DNA of 30,087 bases, taken from NCBI GenBank assembly GCA_011043895.1, contig DRBZ01000063.1, positions 1 to 30,087 on the forward strand, given 5' to 3'. The first letter of the stretch is position 1. Every line of letters starts with the position of its first letter. Below, piece by piece: positions 1 through 5,579 of this stretch. The position numbers were made by a program, and so were the translations under genes. This DNA is from Candidatus Cloacimonadota bacterium (GTDB lineage Bacteria; Cloacimonadota; Cloacimonadia; JGIOTU-2). Under the pieces are notes generated by a model that saw only the letters and a program-made list of their open reading frames with translations, did no database searches and was not told where the DNA came from.

Positions 1-104
1 TAATAAGCTGATCAAAACACTCTATGCGATGTTAAAGAACAAAACCTGCTTCAAGGTTAAAAACAATGCCAAACTAATAAACGTTATTTATAGTTGACTC
101 CTTT

Positions 105-581
105 CTAGTTGTTCCAACTAGATCTGTATTTTTTTATTTTTTCTTTATATTCTTCATTATTTAAACTCAAAATCGAGACTGCGAGGTAAGCAGCATTCTT
201 TGCACCGGAATTGCCAATGCCTACTCCTGCAACCGGAATACCTGTTGGCATTTGTACGATCGAGTAAAGCGAATCAATACCATTAAGTGCAGAGCCGGGA
301 AGGGGAACACCAATAACAGGAATAGTTACCATCGCAGCAATAATACCGGGAAGAGCAGCAGCCATACCTGCAAGAGCAATAATAACCTGCACACCACTCT
401 CCTCAGCTTCTTTGGCAAGTTTCTCCGTTCTTTCCGGATTTCTATGAGCGGATGAAATGTGCATATCATAAGGTACACCGAAATCTTCAAGAACTTGCTG
501 CGTCTGCTCAACATACTGCATATCGGTTTTACTGCCTGCGATTATTCTTACCATTATTCTCTTTTCCATAATTTCTATCAT
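105..581 (-). CDS. purE: 5-(carboxyamino)imidazole ribonucleotide mutase (PurE)
   Basis: Cytosolic purine synthesis enzyme that converts N5-CAIR to CAIR (class I PurE reaction). The sequence shows the N-terminal GSKTDM nucleotide-binding loop, the SAHRNPE segment carrying the catalytic His, ALAGMAAALPG, PVIGVPLPGSALNG and the DSLYSIVQMPTGIPVAGVGI stretch, which is class I-like. The AGMAAALPG loop lacks the His of the usual bacterial AAHLPG and, from memory, resembles archaeal PurE. The length of about 150-158 residues is normal. The start is uncertain: in-frame ATGs lie at 581, 569 and 554. The promoter at 602-630 would leave only about 14 nt before 581, and the family N-terminus (MVRIIAGS) fits 554 best, so the shorter forms are real alternatives. 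The gene is divergent from hrcA and no purK is in view. Family assignment is secure. Confidence 0.93.
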   Translation of the reverse strand: MIEIMEKRIMVRIIAGSKTDMQYVEQTQQVLEDFGVPYDMHISSAHRNPERTEKLAKEAEESGVQVIIALAGMAAALPGIIAAMVTIPVIGVPLPGSALNGIDSLYSIVQMPTGIPVAGVGIGNSGAKNAAYLAVSILSLNNEEYKEKIKKYRSSWNN

Positions 582-601
582 TCTACAAAGAATCTTAGCT
601 G

Positions 602-630
602 CTTATAAAGAATTGAAAATTTATTGTAAA
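602..630 (-). promoter_or_regulatory. sigma70-like promoter of purE
   Basis: On the minus strand there is TTTACA (625-630), a 17-base spacer, then TATAAG (602-607). Each hexamer matches the sigma70 consensus at 5 of 6 positions and the spacing is ideal. Predicted transcription begins near 595, just ahead of purE. This is read from sequence; no start site is known. Confidence 0.6.
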
Positions 631-667
631 GTTTTTTTGTAATTTGTTTAGATTTTTTTGAATTGTA

Positions 668-708
668 ATTCATGAGGAGTAAGTTTTAACTCGCTTCAAG
701 CATCTCCC
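668..708 (+). repeat. Degenerate TGTCATCCT...GAAGGATCTC-type element, copy 1
   Basis: The stretch GAGGAGTAAGTTTTAACTCG followed by CTTCAAGCATCTCCC aligns with the better preserved copy at 934-977 (GAAGAGTAAGTTTACTTG, then GAAGGATCTCCC). The left arm is decayed. It is one of about four members of this imperfect palindrome family in the intergenic region. Confidence 0.5.
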
Positions 709-750
709 TGATTGACAATCTATCGTTTCAAGGGGAATAAATAGGATACA

Positions 751-769
751 GATCCGCCAGAAGGCGGAC
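751..769. repeat. GATCCGCC-AGAA-GGCGGAC palindrome
   Basis: A perfect 6-bp stem TCCGCC/GGCGGA (753-758 with 763-768) closes an AGAA loop. It is much more GC-rich than the surrounding sequence. Similar GATCCGCC...GGCGGATC units are known to me as dispersed non-coding repeats in unrelated genomes; that link is from memory and not checked. Confidence 0.5.
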
Positions 770-803
770 AAGTTCACTCAGATTGAACAGATTTTCGCTA
801 ATG
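770..803 (+). repeat. TCACTCAGATTGAACAGATTTTC-type repeat, copy 1
   Basis: The segment beginning GTTCACTCAGATTGAACAG and running into ATTTTCGCTAATG resembles two other segments at 850-880 and 1211-1258. All three carry CACTCAGAT- or CTCAGATT-like words next to ACAGATTTTC- or ACGGATTTTC-like words. I infer one degenerate dispersed family. Confidence 0.4.
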
Positions 804-849
804 TAACATATCAATAATTGTCATCCTCCTGTAAAAATCTATTTATTGA

Positions 850-880
850 AAAAGATCACTCAGATGAACGGATTTTCTTT
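850..880 (+). repeat. TCACTCAGATGAACGGATTTTC-type repeat, copy 2
   Basis: This segment (GATCACTCAGATGAACGGAT then TTTC) matches the repeat at 770-803 over roughly 22 bases with small changes. It lies directly before the first well-preserved GAGATTCTTCGCTCC element. Confidence 0.4.
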
Positions 881-885
881 TTTTA

Positions 886-914
886 GGGAGATTCTTCGCT
901 CCGCTAAGAATGAC
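886..914 (-). repeat. GAGATTCTTCGCTCCGCTAAGAATGACA element, copy 2 (inverted)
   Basis: A well-preserved unit starting GGGAGATTCTTCGCTCCGCT and ending AAGAATGACA. Its arms are imperfectly complementary (ATTCTT with AAGAAT). It is in the opposite orientation to the unit at 934-977, so the two form a larger inverted pair. From memory, near-identical units recur in non-coding DNA of many unrelated bacteria. Confidence 0.65.
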
Positions 915-933
915 AAGAGTTATCATAAATTTT

Positions 934-977
934 TGTCATCCTTGAAGAGTAAGTTTACTTGCTCCGAAGGATCTCCC
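934..977 (+). repeat. TGTCATCCTTGA...GAAGGATCTCCC element, copy 3
   Basis: It starts TGTCATCCTTGAAGAG and ends CCGAAGGATCTCCC. The arms ATCCTT/AAGGAT are complementary, as are AGTAA/TTACT in the middle, giving an interrupted hairpin. It is the inverted partner of 886-914, separated by about 19 bases. Confidence 0.65.
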
Positions 978-1002
978 ATGTTAATGAATTGAATGTCCTT
1001 GC

Positions 1003-1040
1003 GAGATTCTTCATTTCGCTATGCTCTACTCAGAATGACA
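1003..1040 (-). repeat. GAGATTCTTCATTTCGCTATGC...AGAATGACA element, copy 4
   Basis: The same family as 886-914 in the same orientation: GAGATTCTTCATTTCGCT at the left and CTCAGAATGACA at the right, with a longer centre. ATTCT and AGAAT are complementary. It is followed by a run of eight T residues (1043-1050). Confidence 0.65.
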
Positions 1041-1063
1041 GCTTTTTTTTAGAGAAAGCACAA

Positions 1064-1100
1064 TTTCTTTCTCCTTTTAGGAGAGGGCAGGATGAGGTAA
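1064..1100 (+). repeat. CTCCTTTTAGGAG / GAGAGGGCAGGATGAGG element
   Basis: A short hairpin (CTCC, TTTTA, GGAG at 1071-1083) continues as AGGGCAGGATGAGGTAA. The arrangement matches the recurrent non-coding unit that I recall as CCCTCTCC..GGAGAGGG..GGGTGAGG from other bacterial genomes. A half-unit, CCCCTCTCC, appears again at 1396-1404. Confidence 0.5.
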
Positions 1101-1167
1101 CTACTCCAGACTTCAGCGTGGAGAATGGATTGGTAAAGACAAAAGGTGATAAAAAATCAACCAAATA

Positions 1168-1197
1168 GCATTCCCAAAGGGGGCTTTGGGAACGAGG
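1168..1197. repeat. TTCCCAAAG-GGGG-CTTTGGGAA hairpin
   Basis: A perfect 9-bp stem (1171-1179 with 1184-1192) around a GGGG loop, flanked by GCA and CGAGG. No T run follows, so it is not a terminator. It resembles the GTTCCCAAA...TTTGGGAACG dispersed unit that I recall from other genomes. Confidence 0.6.
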
Positions 1198-1210
1198 AAT
1201 TAGAGGAAAC

Positions 1211-1258
1211 TAATGGAACACTGATCAACTCAGATTGAGCTGATTCACACTGAAAATA
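1211..1258 (+). repeat. ACTGATCAACTCAGATT-type repeat, copy 3
   Basis: The words CTGATCAACTCAGATTGAG and CTGATTCACACTGAAAAT recall the CACTCAGAT...GATTTTC repeats at 770-803 and 850-880. The match is loose, so membership of the family is tentative. Confidence 0.3.
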
Positions 1259-1264
1259 ACTATA

Positions 1265-1299
1265 CCGTCATTCCTGCGAAAGTGGAAATCTCTAAGACC
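1265..1299 (+). repeat. CCGTCATTCCTGCGAAAGTGGAAATCTC element
   Basis: CGTCATTCCTGCGAAAGTGG and AAATCTCTAAGACC. TTCC and GGAA form the remnant of a hairpin around TGCGAAAGT. This fits the CGTCATTCCTGCGAAAGCAGGAATCT unit that I recall as widespread in non-coding DNA. Unlike the other families it is present only once here. Confidence 0.5.
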
Positions 1300-1468
1300 A
1301 AAAAGCAAAGCTGTATCTAATTACCAAAAGGCTTGAAAATCTAAAGGACACACTCTTATTAAATATATTTTAACCTATCGTATTTTACTCAAGGTCCCCT
1401 CTCCAAATATTCAATCATAATACTCCTGAGAGAATCAAAAGCTTTGAAAAATAGCCCCTTTTTTATTT

Positions 1469-1496
1469 TTGACATTCTCCCCTATTGACGTACATT
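1469..1496 (+). promoter_or_regulatory. Promoter of the hrcA-grpE-dnaK-dnaJ operon
   Basis: A perfect TTGACA (1469-1474), a 16-base spacer, then TACATT (1491-1496, 4 of 6 matches). A second TTGACG at 1485-1490 has no good partner. The predicted start falls near 1503, immediately before the CIRCE operator, which is where HrcA would block transcription. Confidence 0.55.
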
Positions 1497-1506
1497 TTAT
1501 CTAAAA

Positions 1507-1533
1507 TTAGCACTCAATGGAGAGAAGTGCTAA
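1507..1533 (+). promoter_or_regulatory. CIRCE operator (HrcA binding site)
   Basis: TTAGCACTC (1507-1515), nine bases, then AAGTGCTAA (1525-1533). The established CIRCE consensus is TTAGCACTC-N9-GAGTGCTAA, so 17 of 18 arm positions match and the spacer length is exact. The site lies 16 bases before the hrcA ATG and downstream of the predicted promoter, which implies HrcA autoregulation and heat induction of the whole operon. Confidence 0.93.
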
Positions 1534-1549
1534 ATCAAGAGTTTGAATA

Positions 1550-2635
1550 ATGAATCAAAATGTTAATTCTAAAGAAAACCAGATTTTAACAGACCGGCAG
1601 AAATGCCTTCTCAGGTCTATCATACTTGAGTATCTCAAGAACGCTCAAGCTGTTGGATCAAAGGTGCTTGCAGAAGAATATGATTTTAATCTTAGCCCAG
1701 CTACTATTCGTAATGAGATGGCAGTTCTGGCAAATCTTGGTTATATTGAACAACCTCACGCCTCTGCGGGACGGTTGCCCACAGAGAAAGGGTATAAATT
1801 TTATATCAATGACATAATTGATTTTGACAACAGCATCCCCGATCAGAAAATCAAAATGATGCAGACGCTCCTTTCGGAAAATTATCAGAGTCTGGATAGA
1901 ATGCTCAGCGCACTTCATTCTTTTCTGGCAAAGGTTTCGGGACAATTGAGCATAATAGCAGAACCTGACTATTCTCTTGGTATTCTGAATTCGATTCAGA
2001 TCTTCAAAATAGAGGGCGATAAATTATTGATCGTGGTAAATCTTGAGGGTGGTTTGGAAAAGACATTTTCTCTTCATAATACTTATGCCCTTACTGATGC
2101 TCAGATCAATGCCTTAAACAGATATGTAAATACTCGAATTTCAGGTATGCCTATTGATACTATCGAGAAAAAATTTTTCAAAGATCTCATCCTCGATGCA
2201 CAGAAAGAATCATTTATTTATGATATTCTGTCTGAGATCAGGAAGTTGTTGCATGAAGTACGGAACTACAACATTAGTTTTGAAGGAGAATCTGGCTTCG
2301 TCAGTCAACCGGAATTCGATTCTCAGGAAAAGATTGTACAGCTTCTGAAAATAATTGACCAGAAGGAAGATTTTCTGAAAATATTTCAGGATTACTCCAC
2401 TGAGGATTATACAATCCTTATGGGTGATGAGATAAAAGGTAGTGAGTTCAGAGACCTTGTGCTTATTTTTGCAAAGTATGAAGTGATTGGTCTTCCTGGA
2501 TTTATTGGAATTCTGGGAACCAAACGAATGAATTATCGTGAAAATATTCCGATGATCTGTTTTGCTTCAAGAATGATTACAGAAATAACGACCAAGGGTA
2601 CGATAATGCCCTGCATGAATGCTGTGAAAATATGA
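1550..2635 (+). CDS. hrcA: Heat-inducible transcription repressor HrcA
   Basis: DNA-binding repressor of class I heat-shock genes that binds CIRCE and needs GroEL to stay folded (family knowledge). The N-terminal winged helix (about residues 10-100) shows LTDRQKCLLRSIILEYL, AVGSKVLAEEY, LSPATIRNEMAVLANLGYIE and the SAGRLPTEKGYKFYI wing, all diagnostic of HrcA. The remaining 260 residues are the usual dimerisation and inserted domains, ending with a GPKRMNY-like segment (GTKRMNYREN). The 361-residue length is normal. The ATG at 1550 has only a weak AAGAG ribosome site, which may suit low-level repressor synthesis. It is the first gene of the chaperone operon and overlaps the next frame by ATGA at 2632-2635. 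Confidence 0.97.
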   Translation: MNQNVNSKENQILTDRQKCLLRSIILEYLKNAQAVGSKVLAEEYDFNLSPATIRNEMAVLANLGYIEQPHASAGRLPTEKGYKFYINDIIDFDNSIPDQKIKMMQTLLSENYQSLDRMLSALHSFLAKVSGQLSIIAEPDYSLGILNSIQIFKIEGDKLLIVVNLEGGLEKTFSLHNTYALTDAQINALNRYVNTRISGMPIDTIEKKFFKDLILDAQKESFIYDILSEIRKLLHEVRNYNISFEGESGFVSQPEFDSQEKIVQLLKIIDQKEDFLKIFQDYSTEDYTILMGDEIKGSEFRDLVLIFAKYEVIGLPGFIGILGTKRMNYRENIPMICFASRMITEITTKGTIMPCMNAVKI

Positions 2636-2886
2636 GCCACGAAAAATATGAAATCATCGATAAAATAATCTATAAAGATGAACCTTATAAAACACAAGGT
2701 TCGATCTTCGAGGTTTATAAGCCTATGGATGCTGAACTTCTTGAGTCAGCTTATCAAGGATGTTTAACAAAAGAATTAGAAACAAGAAGTATTTCATATA
2801 AAGGTGAAATTAAAAGGAATTGTTTTATGAAAACAAATTCTTTTAGTGTTTATGGTGCTTTCGTGGTTAAAAAAGAAAATATTTAG
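2632..2886 (+). pseudogene. Truncated GxxExxY-family protein remnant
   Basis: An 84-residue frame translationally coupled to hrcA by ATGA. Residues about 7-52 (KIIYKDEPYKTQGSIFEVYK and LLESAYQGCLTKELETRSI) match the start of GxxExxY proteins, which I recall as ...IIGACFEVHKELG.GFLE..YQEAL..EL..R.I. Full family members are about 125 residues and are grouped with PD-(D/E)XK nuclease-like folds. Here the G-x-x-E core reads G-S-I-F-E-V-Y and is preserved, but the C-terminal half, which should contain an ADF..../IVEIKA-type core, is shortened to about 30 residues (YKGEIKRNCF... to YGAFVVKKENI). I infer internal deletion and decay. It ends 11 bases before grpE and its stop codon abuts the grpE ribosome site. 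A small functional protein cannot be excluded. Confidence 0.6.
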
Positions 2887-2897
2887 GAGATGTATAT

Positions 2898-3545
2898 ATG
2901 CCAAAGAAGAAACAGGAAAAAGAAACTGAATTAGATAAGGATATTGAAGAGATCAATGATCATGTCGAAAAGCTGGAAGAAGAAATAGAGAATCTCAAAG
3001 AAGAGGTTTCGTCATACAAGGATCGTTGGTTGAGAAGTGCTGCTGAATTCGAGAATTTCCGAAGACGTAATGAGAAAGATCGTATCGATTGGATCAAGAA
3101 TGCAAATAAATCACTTATCACTGATTTGATAAATGTGTATGAGCATCTTGAGATGGCAATGGAATCTGCAAATACCGATCAGGTACCTGAAAATTTTCGC
3201 AAAGGAATCGTGATGGTTCATGATGAACTGAAATCACTGCTTGAGCGCTATGGTCTTAGACGAATCGAAGCCATCGGACAGGAATTCGATCCTCAGTACC
3301 ATGAAGCAATTGCTCATATAGAGAAAGAGGGCTTTGATGATAACATAGTCTGCGACTGTATTCAAAATGGATATATCCTCAATGATAAAGTGCTGCGCCA
3401 TGCCCGGGTCGCTGTGGCAAAAGTACCTGAAGAAGCATCTCAAAATGATGGCGATAACGTTGAGATCAATTCTCATAAGAAAAAGAAGAACAAAAAAGTT
3501 GATAAAACTTTTAAAAAGAAAAATGAACAAGGAGATAAACAATGA
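2898..3545 (+). CDS. grpE: Nucleotide exchange factor GrpE
   Basis: Cytosolic co-chaperone that releases ADP from DnaK. Residues about 10-60 form a highly charged coiled coil (KLEEEIENLKEEVSSYKDRW) leading into RSAAEFENFRRR, the GrpE hallmark. The beta domain follows with FDPQYHEAIAHIE, NGYILNDKVLRHARVAVAK. The last 35 residues form an unusual lysine-rich tail (about half Lys, from HKKKKNKK onward) beyond the usual GrpE end. A strong AGGAGA site (2885-2890) precedes the ATG by 7 bases. Its TGA overlaps the dnaK ATG (ATGA at 3542-3545), and the AAGGAG for dnaK lies within the end of grpE, so the two are translationally coupled. Confidence 0.97.
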   Translation: MPKKKQEKETELDKDIEEINDHVEKLEEEIENLKEEVSSYKDRWLRSAAEFENFRRRNEKDRIDWIKNANKSLITDLINVYEHLEMAMESANTDQVPENFRKGIVMVHDELKSLLERYGLRRIEAIGQEFDPQYHEAIAHIEKEGFDDNIVCDCIQNGYILNDKVLRHARVAVAKVPEEASQNDGDNVEINSHKKKKNKKVDKTFKKKNEQGDKQ

Positions 3546-5503
3546 GTAAAATAATTGGAATAGACTTAGGAACGACCAACAGCTGTGTCGCTGTTATGGA
3601 AGGTGGAAAACCTACCGTTATTCAAAATTCTGAAGGTGGTAGAACTACCCCATCAGTCGTTGGATTTTCCAAAGATGGTGAAGTGCTTGTTGGTCAGTTA
3701 GCAAAACATCAGTTGATCACAAATCCCCAGAATACGGTTTATTCGGTAAAACGTTTTATGGGACGAAAACTCAATGAAGTGAAACAAGAAGAGTCAGAAG
3801 TGAGTTTCAAACTCAAAGATGACAGCAAAGGTGAAGTAGTCATTCACATACCAAATCAAAACAGGAATTACACTCCTCAGGAGATTTCTGCGTTCATCCT
3901 GAAAAAGATGAAAGAAACAGCTGAGGAATATCTTGGTGCGAAAGTAGATAAAGCAGTGATCACCGTTCCAGCATACTTCAATGATGCGCAACGTCAGGCA
4001 ACCAAAGATGCAGGTAAGATCGCTGGTCTGGAAGTTGAAAGAATAATCAACGAACCAACTGCTGCAGCTCTTGCCTACGGTCTTGAAAAGAAAAAAGATG
4101 AAAAGATCGCAGTGTATGACTTCGGTGGTGGTACATTTGATATCTCAATTCTTGAGATCGGAGAAGGCGTGGTTGAAGTGCTCTCCACCAATGGTGACAC
4201 CCATCTTGGTGGTGATGACATTGATAAGAAGATAATCGACTGGATCGTAAGTGAGTTCAAGAAGAGCGATGGAATAGATATTTCCAAAGATCCTATGGCA
4301 ATGCAGCGAATTCGTGAAGCTGCAGAAAAGGCAAAGATCGAACTCAGTGGAACTCAATCAACAACTATTAATCTTCCATACATTACCGCAGATAGCAGCG
4401 GTCCAAAACATCTATCACTAACCCTCTCACGTTCTGAGTTCAATCGTATGATCGACGATCTTATCGAAAGAACTATCGGTCCTTGTAAATCTGCGATGAA
4501 AGATTCCAAGATCAACGTTTCAGATATCGATGAAGTGATCCTTGTGGGTGGTTCGACCCGTATTCCAGCGGTTCAGGAAGCAGTGAAAAAATTCTTTGGC
4601 AAAGAACCAAACAAGAGCGTGAATCCCGACGAGGTCGTTGCTATCGGAGCTTCGATACAAGGCGGAATTCTTTCTGGTGATGAAGACCTAAAGGATATAC
4701 TACTTCTGGACGTAACTCCTCTTTCACTTGGAATCGAAACGCTGGGTGGAGTGATGACGAAACTTATTGAAAGGAATACCACTATTCCGGTCAAGAAGAG
4801 CCAGATCTTCTCAACTGCGGCTGATAATCAAACTGCAGTATCCATCAACGTGCTGCAAGGTGAGCGAGAAATGGCATCTCAGAACAGAACTCTGGGTAGA
4901 TTTGATCTGGTGGGCATTCCTCCTGCTCCACGTGGTATACCGCAGATCGAGGTAACCTTTGATATCGATGCAAACGGAATACTTCATGTGTCTGCTGTGG
5001 ATAAAGGAACTGGTAAAAAGCAACAGATCAAGATCGATAAAGCTGGTGCTCTTACCGAGGAAGAAATTGAAAAGATGGTCAAGGATGCTGAGGAACATGC
5101 TAATGAGGATAAAAAACTCAGAGAGCGTGTAGAACTCAGGAACCAGCTTGATACGATGATCTTCAGTACGGAAAAATCACTGAAGGAATATGGTGATAAA
5201 CTCAAAGACAATGAAAAATCTGATATCGAAGAGGCTATCAAAATAGCAAAAGAAAAACTTGATTCTCAGGATGTTGAAGAACTGAAGAAAGCCAAGGAAG
5301 AATTCGAGCAGAAAGCTCAGAAACTTGGTGAGATCGTCTATCAAGAAACCATGAAACAACAAGCAGAACAGCAACAACAGCAGCAAGGTGGAGAACAGCA
5401 ACAACCAAGTCAACAGCAAACTAATACACAGCAGGAAGAATCTGCTGATGATGATGCAGTTGATGCTGACTTTGAAGTCGTGGATGACGAAGAAAATAAA
5501 TAA
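3542..5503 (+). CDS. dnaK: Chaperone protein DnaK (Hsp70)
   Basis: ATP-dependent chaperone working with DnaJ and GrpE. The nucleotide-binding domain begins IIGIDLGTTNSCVAVMEGG and contains NEPTAAALAYG, YDFGGGTFDISIL and LVGGSTRIPAVQE. The linker DILLLDVTPLSLGIETLGG (from about residue 386) leads to the substrate-binding domain and the helical lid (ELRNQLDTMIFSTEKSL). The C-terminus is a Gln-rich tail (residues about 605-635, many Q) followed by acidic residues ending in EVVDDEENK, a variant of the conserved acidic tail. The 653-residue length is typical. An AAGGAG site at 3529-3534 lies 7 bases before the start. Confidence 0.99.
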   Translation: MSKIIGIDLGTTNSCVAVMEGGKPTVIQNSEGGRTTPSVVGFSKDGEVLVGQLAKHQLITNPQNTVYSVKRFMGRKLNEVKQEESEVSFKLKDDSKGEVVIHIPNQNRNYTPQEISAFILKKMKETAEEYLGAKVDKAVITVPAYFNDAQRQATKDAGKIAGLEVERIINEPTAAALAYGLEKKKDEKIAVYDFGGGTFDISILEIGEGVVEVLSTNGDTHLGGDDIDKKIIDWIVSEFKKSDGIDISKDPMAMQRIREAAEKAKIELSGTQSTTINLPYITADSSGPKHLSLTLSRSEFNRMIDDLIERTIGPCKSAMKDSKINVSDIDEVILVGGSTRIPAVQEAVKKFFGKEPNKSVNPDEVVAIGASIQGGILSGDEDLKDILLLDVTPLSLGIETLGGVMTKLIERNTTIPVKKSQIFSTAADNQTAVSINVLQGEREMASQNRTLGRFDLVGIPPAPRGIPQIEVTFDIDANGILHVSAVDKGTGKKQQIKIDKAGALTEEEIEKMVKDAEEHANEDKKLRERVELRNQLDTMIFSTEKSLKEYGDKLKDNEKSDIEEAIKIAKEKLDSQDVEELKKAKEEFEQKAQKLGEIVYQETMKQQAEQQQQQQGGEQQQPSQQQTNTQQEESADDDAVDADFEVVDDEENK

Positions 5504-5524
5504 GTTAAATACCCAATAGAACAC

Positions 5525-5554
5525 GCACGGGAATTGTACAAGCAATTCCCGTGC
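5525..5554 (+). promoter_or_regulatory. Strong dnaK-dnaJ intergenic hairpin without a U tract
   Basis: GCACGGGAATTG (5525-5536) and CAATTCCCGTGC (5543-5554) form a perfect 12-bp stem around a 6-base loop, TACAAG. On the plus strand it is followed by nine A residues (5555-5563), not T, so it is not a normal intrinsic terminator. It sits just ahead of the dnaJ ribosome site (AAGG at 5565-5568). A role in mRNA stability, processing or tuning of dnaJ relative to dnaK is an inference. Confidence 0.7.
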
Positions 5555-5579
5555 AAAAAAAAAGAAGGTTACTGAAGAA

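Noticed and set aside
1..104. A gene end at the left edge
   Set aside because: No supported reading frame is visible; an AGGAG on the minus strand (96-102) is not followed by a start codon at suitable distance.
105..121. Hairpin CTAGTTG-TTC-CAACTAG at the end of purE as a terminator
   Set aside because: The stem is mostly inside the coding end, the loop is three bases, and no T run follows on the minus strand.
959..1168. A 69-codon open frame on the plus strand
   Set aside because: It lies wholly across the repeat elements (copies at 934-977, 1003-1040 and 1064-1100), has no ribosome site and no recognisable protein features.
5525..5563. dnaK-dnaJ hairpin as an intrinsic terminator
   Set aside because: It is followed by A9, not U, on the transcribed strand; dnaJ also needs read-through for CIRCE control.
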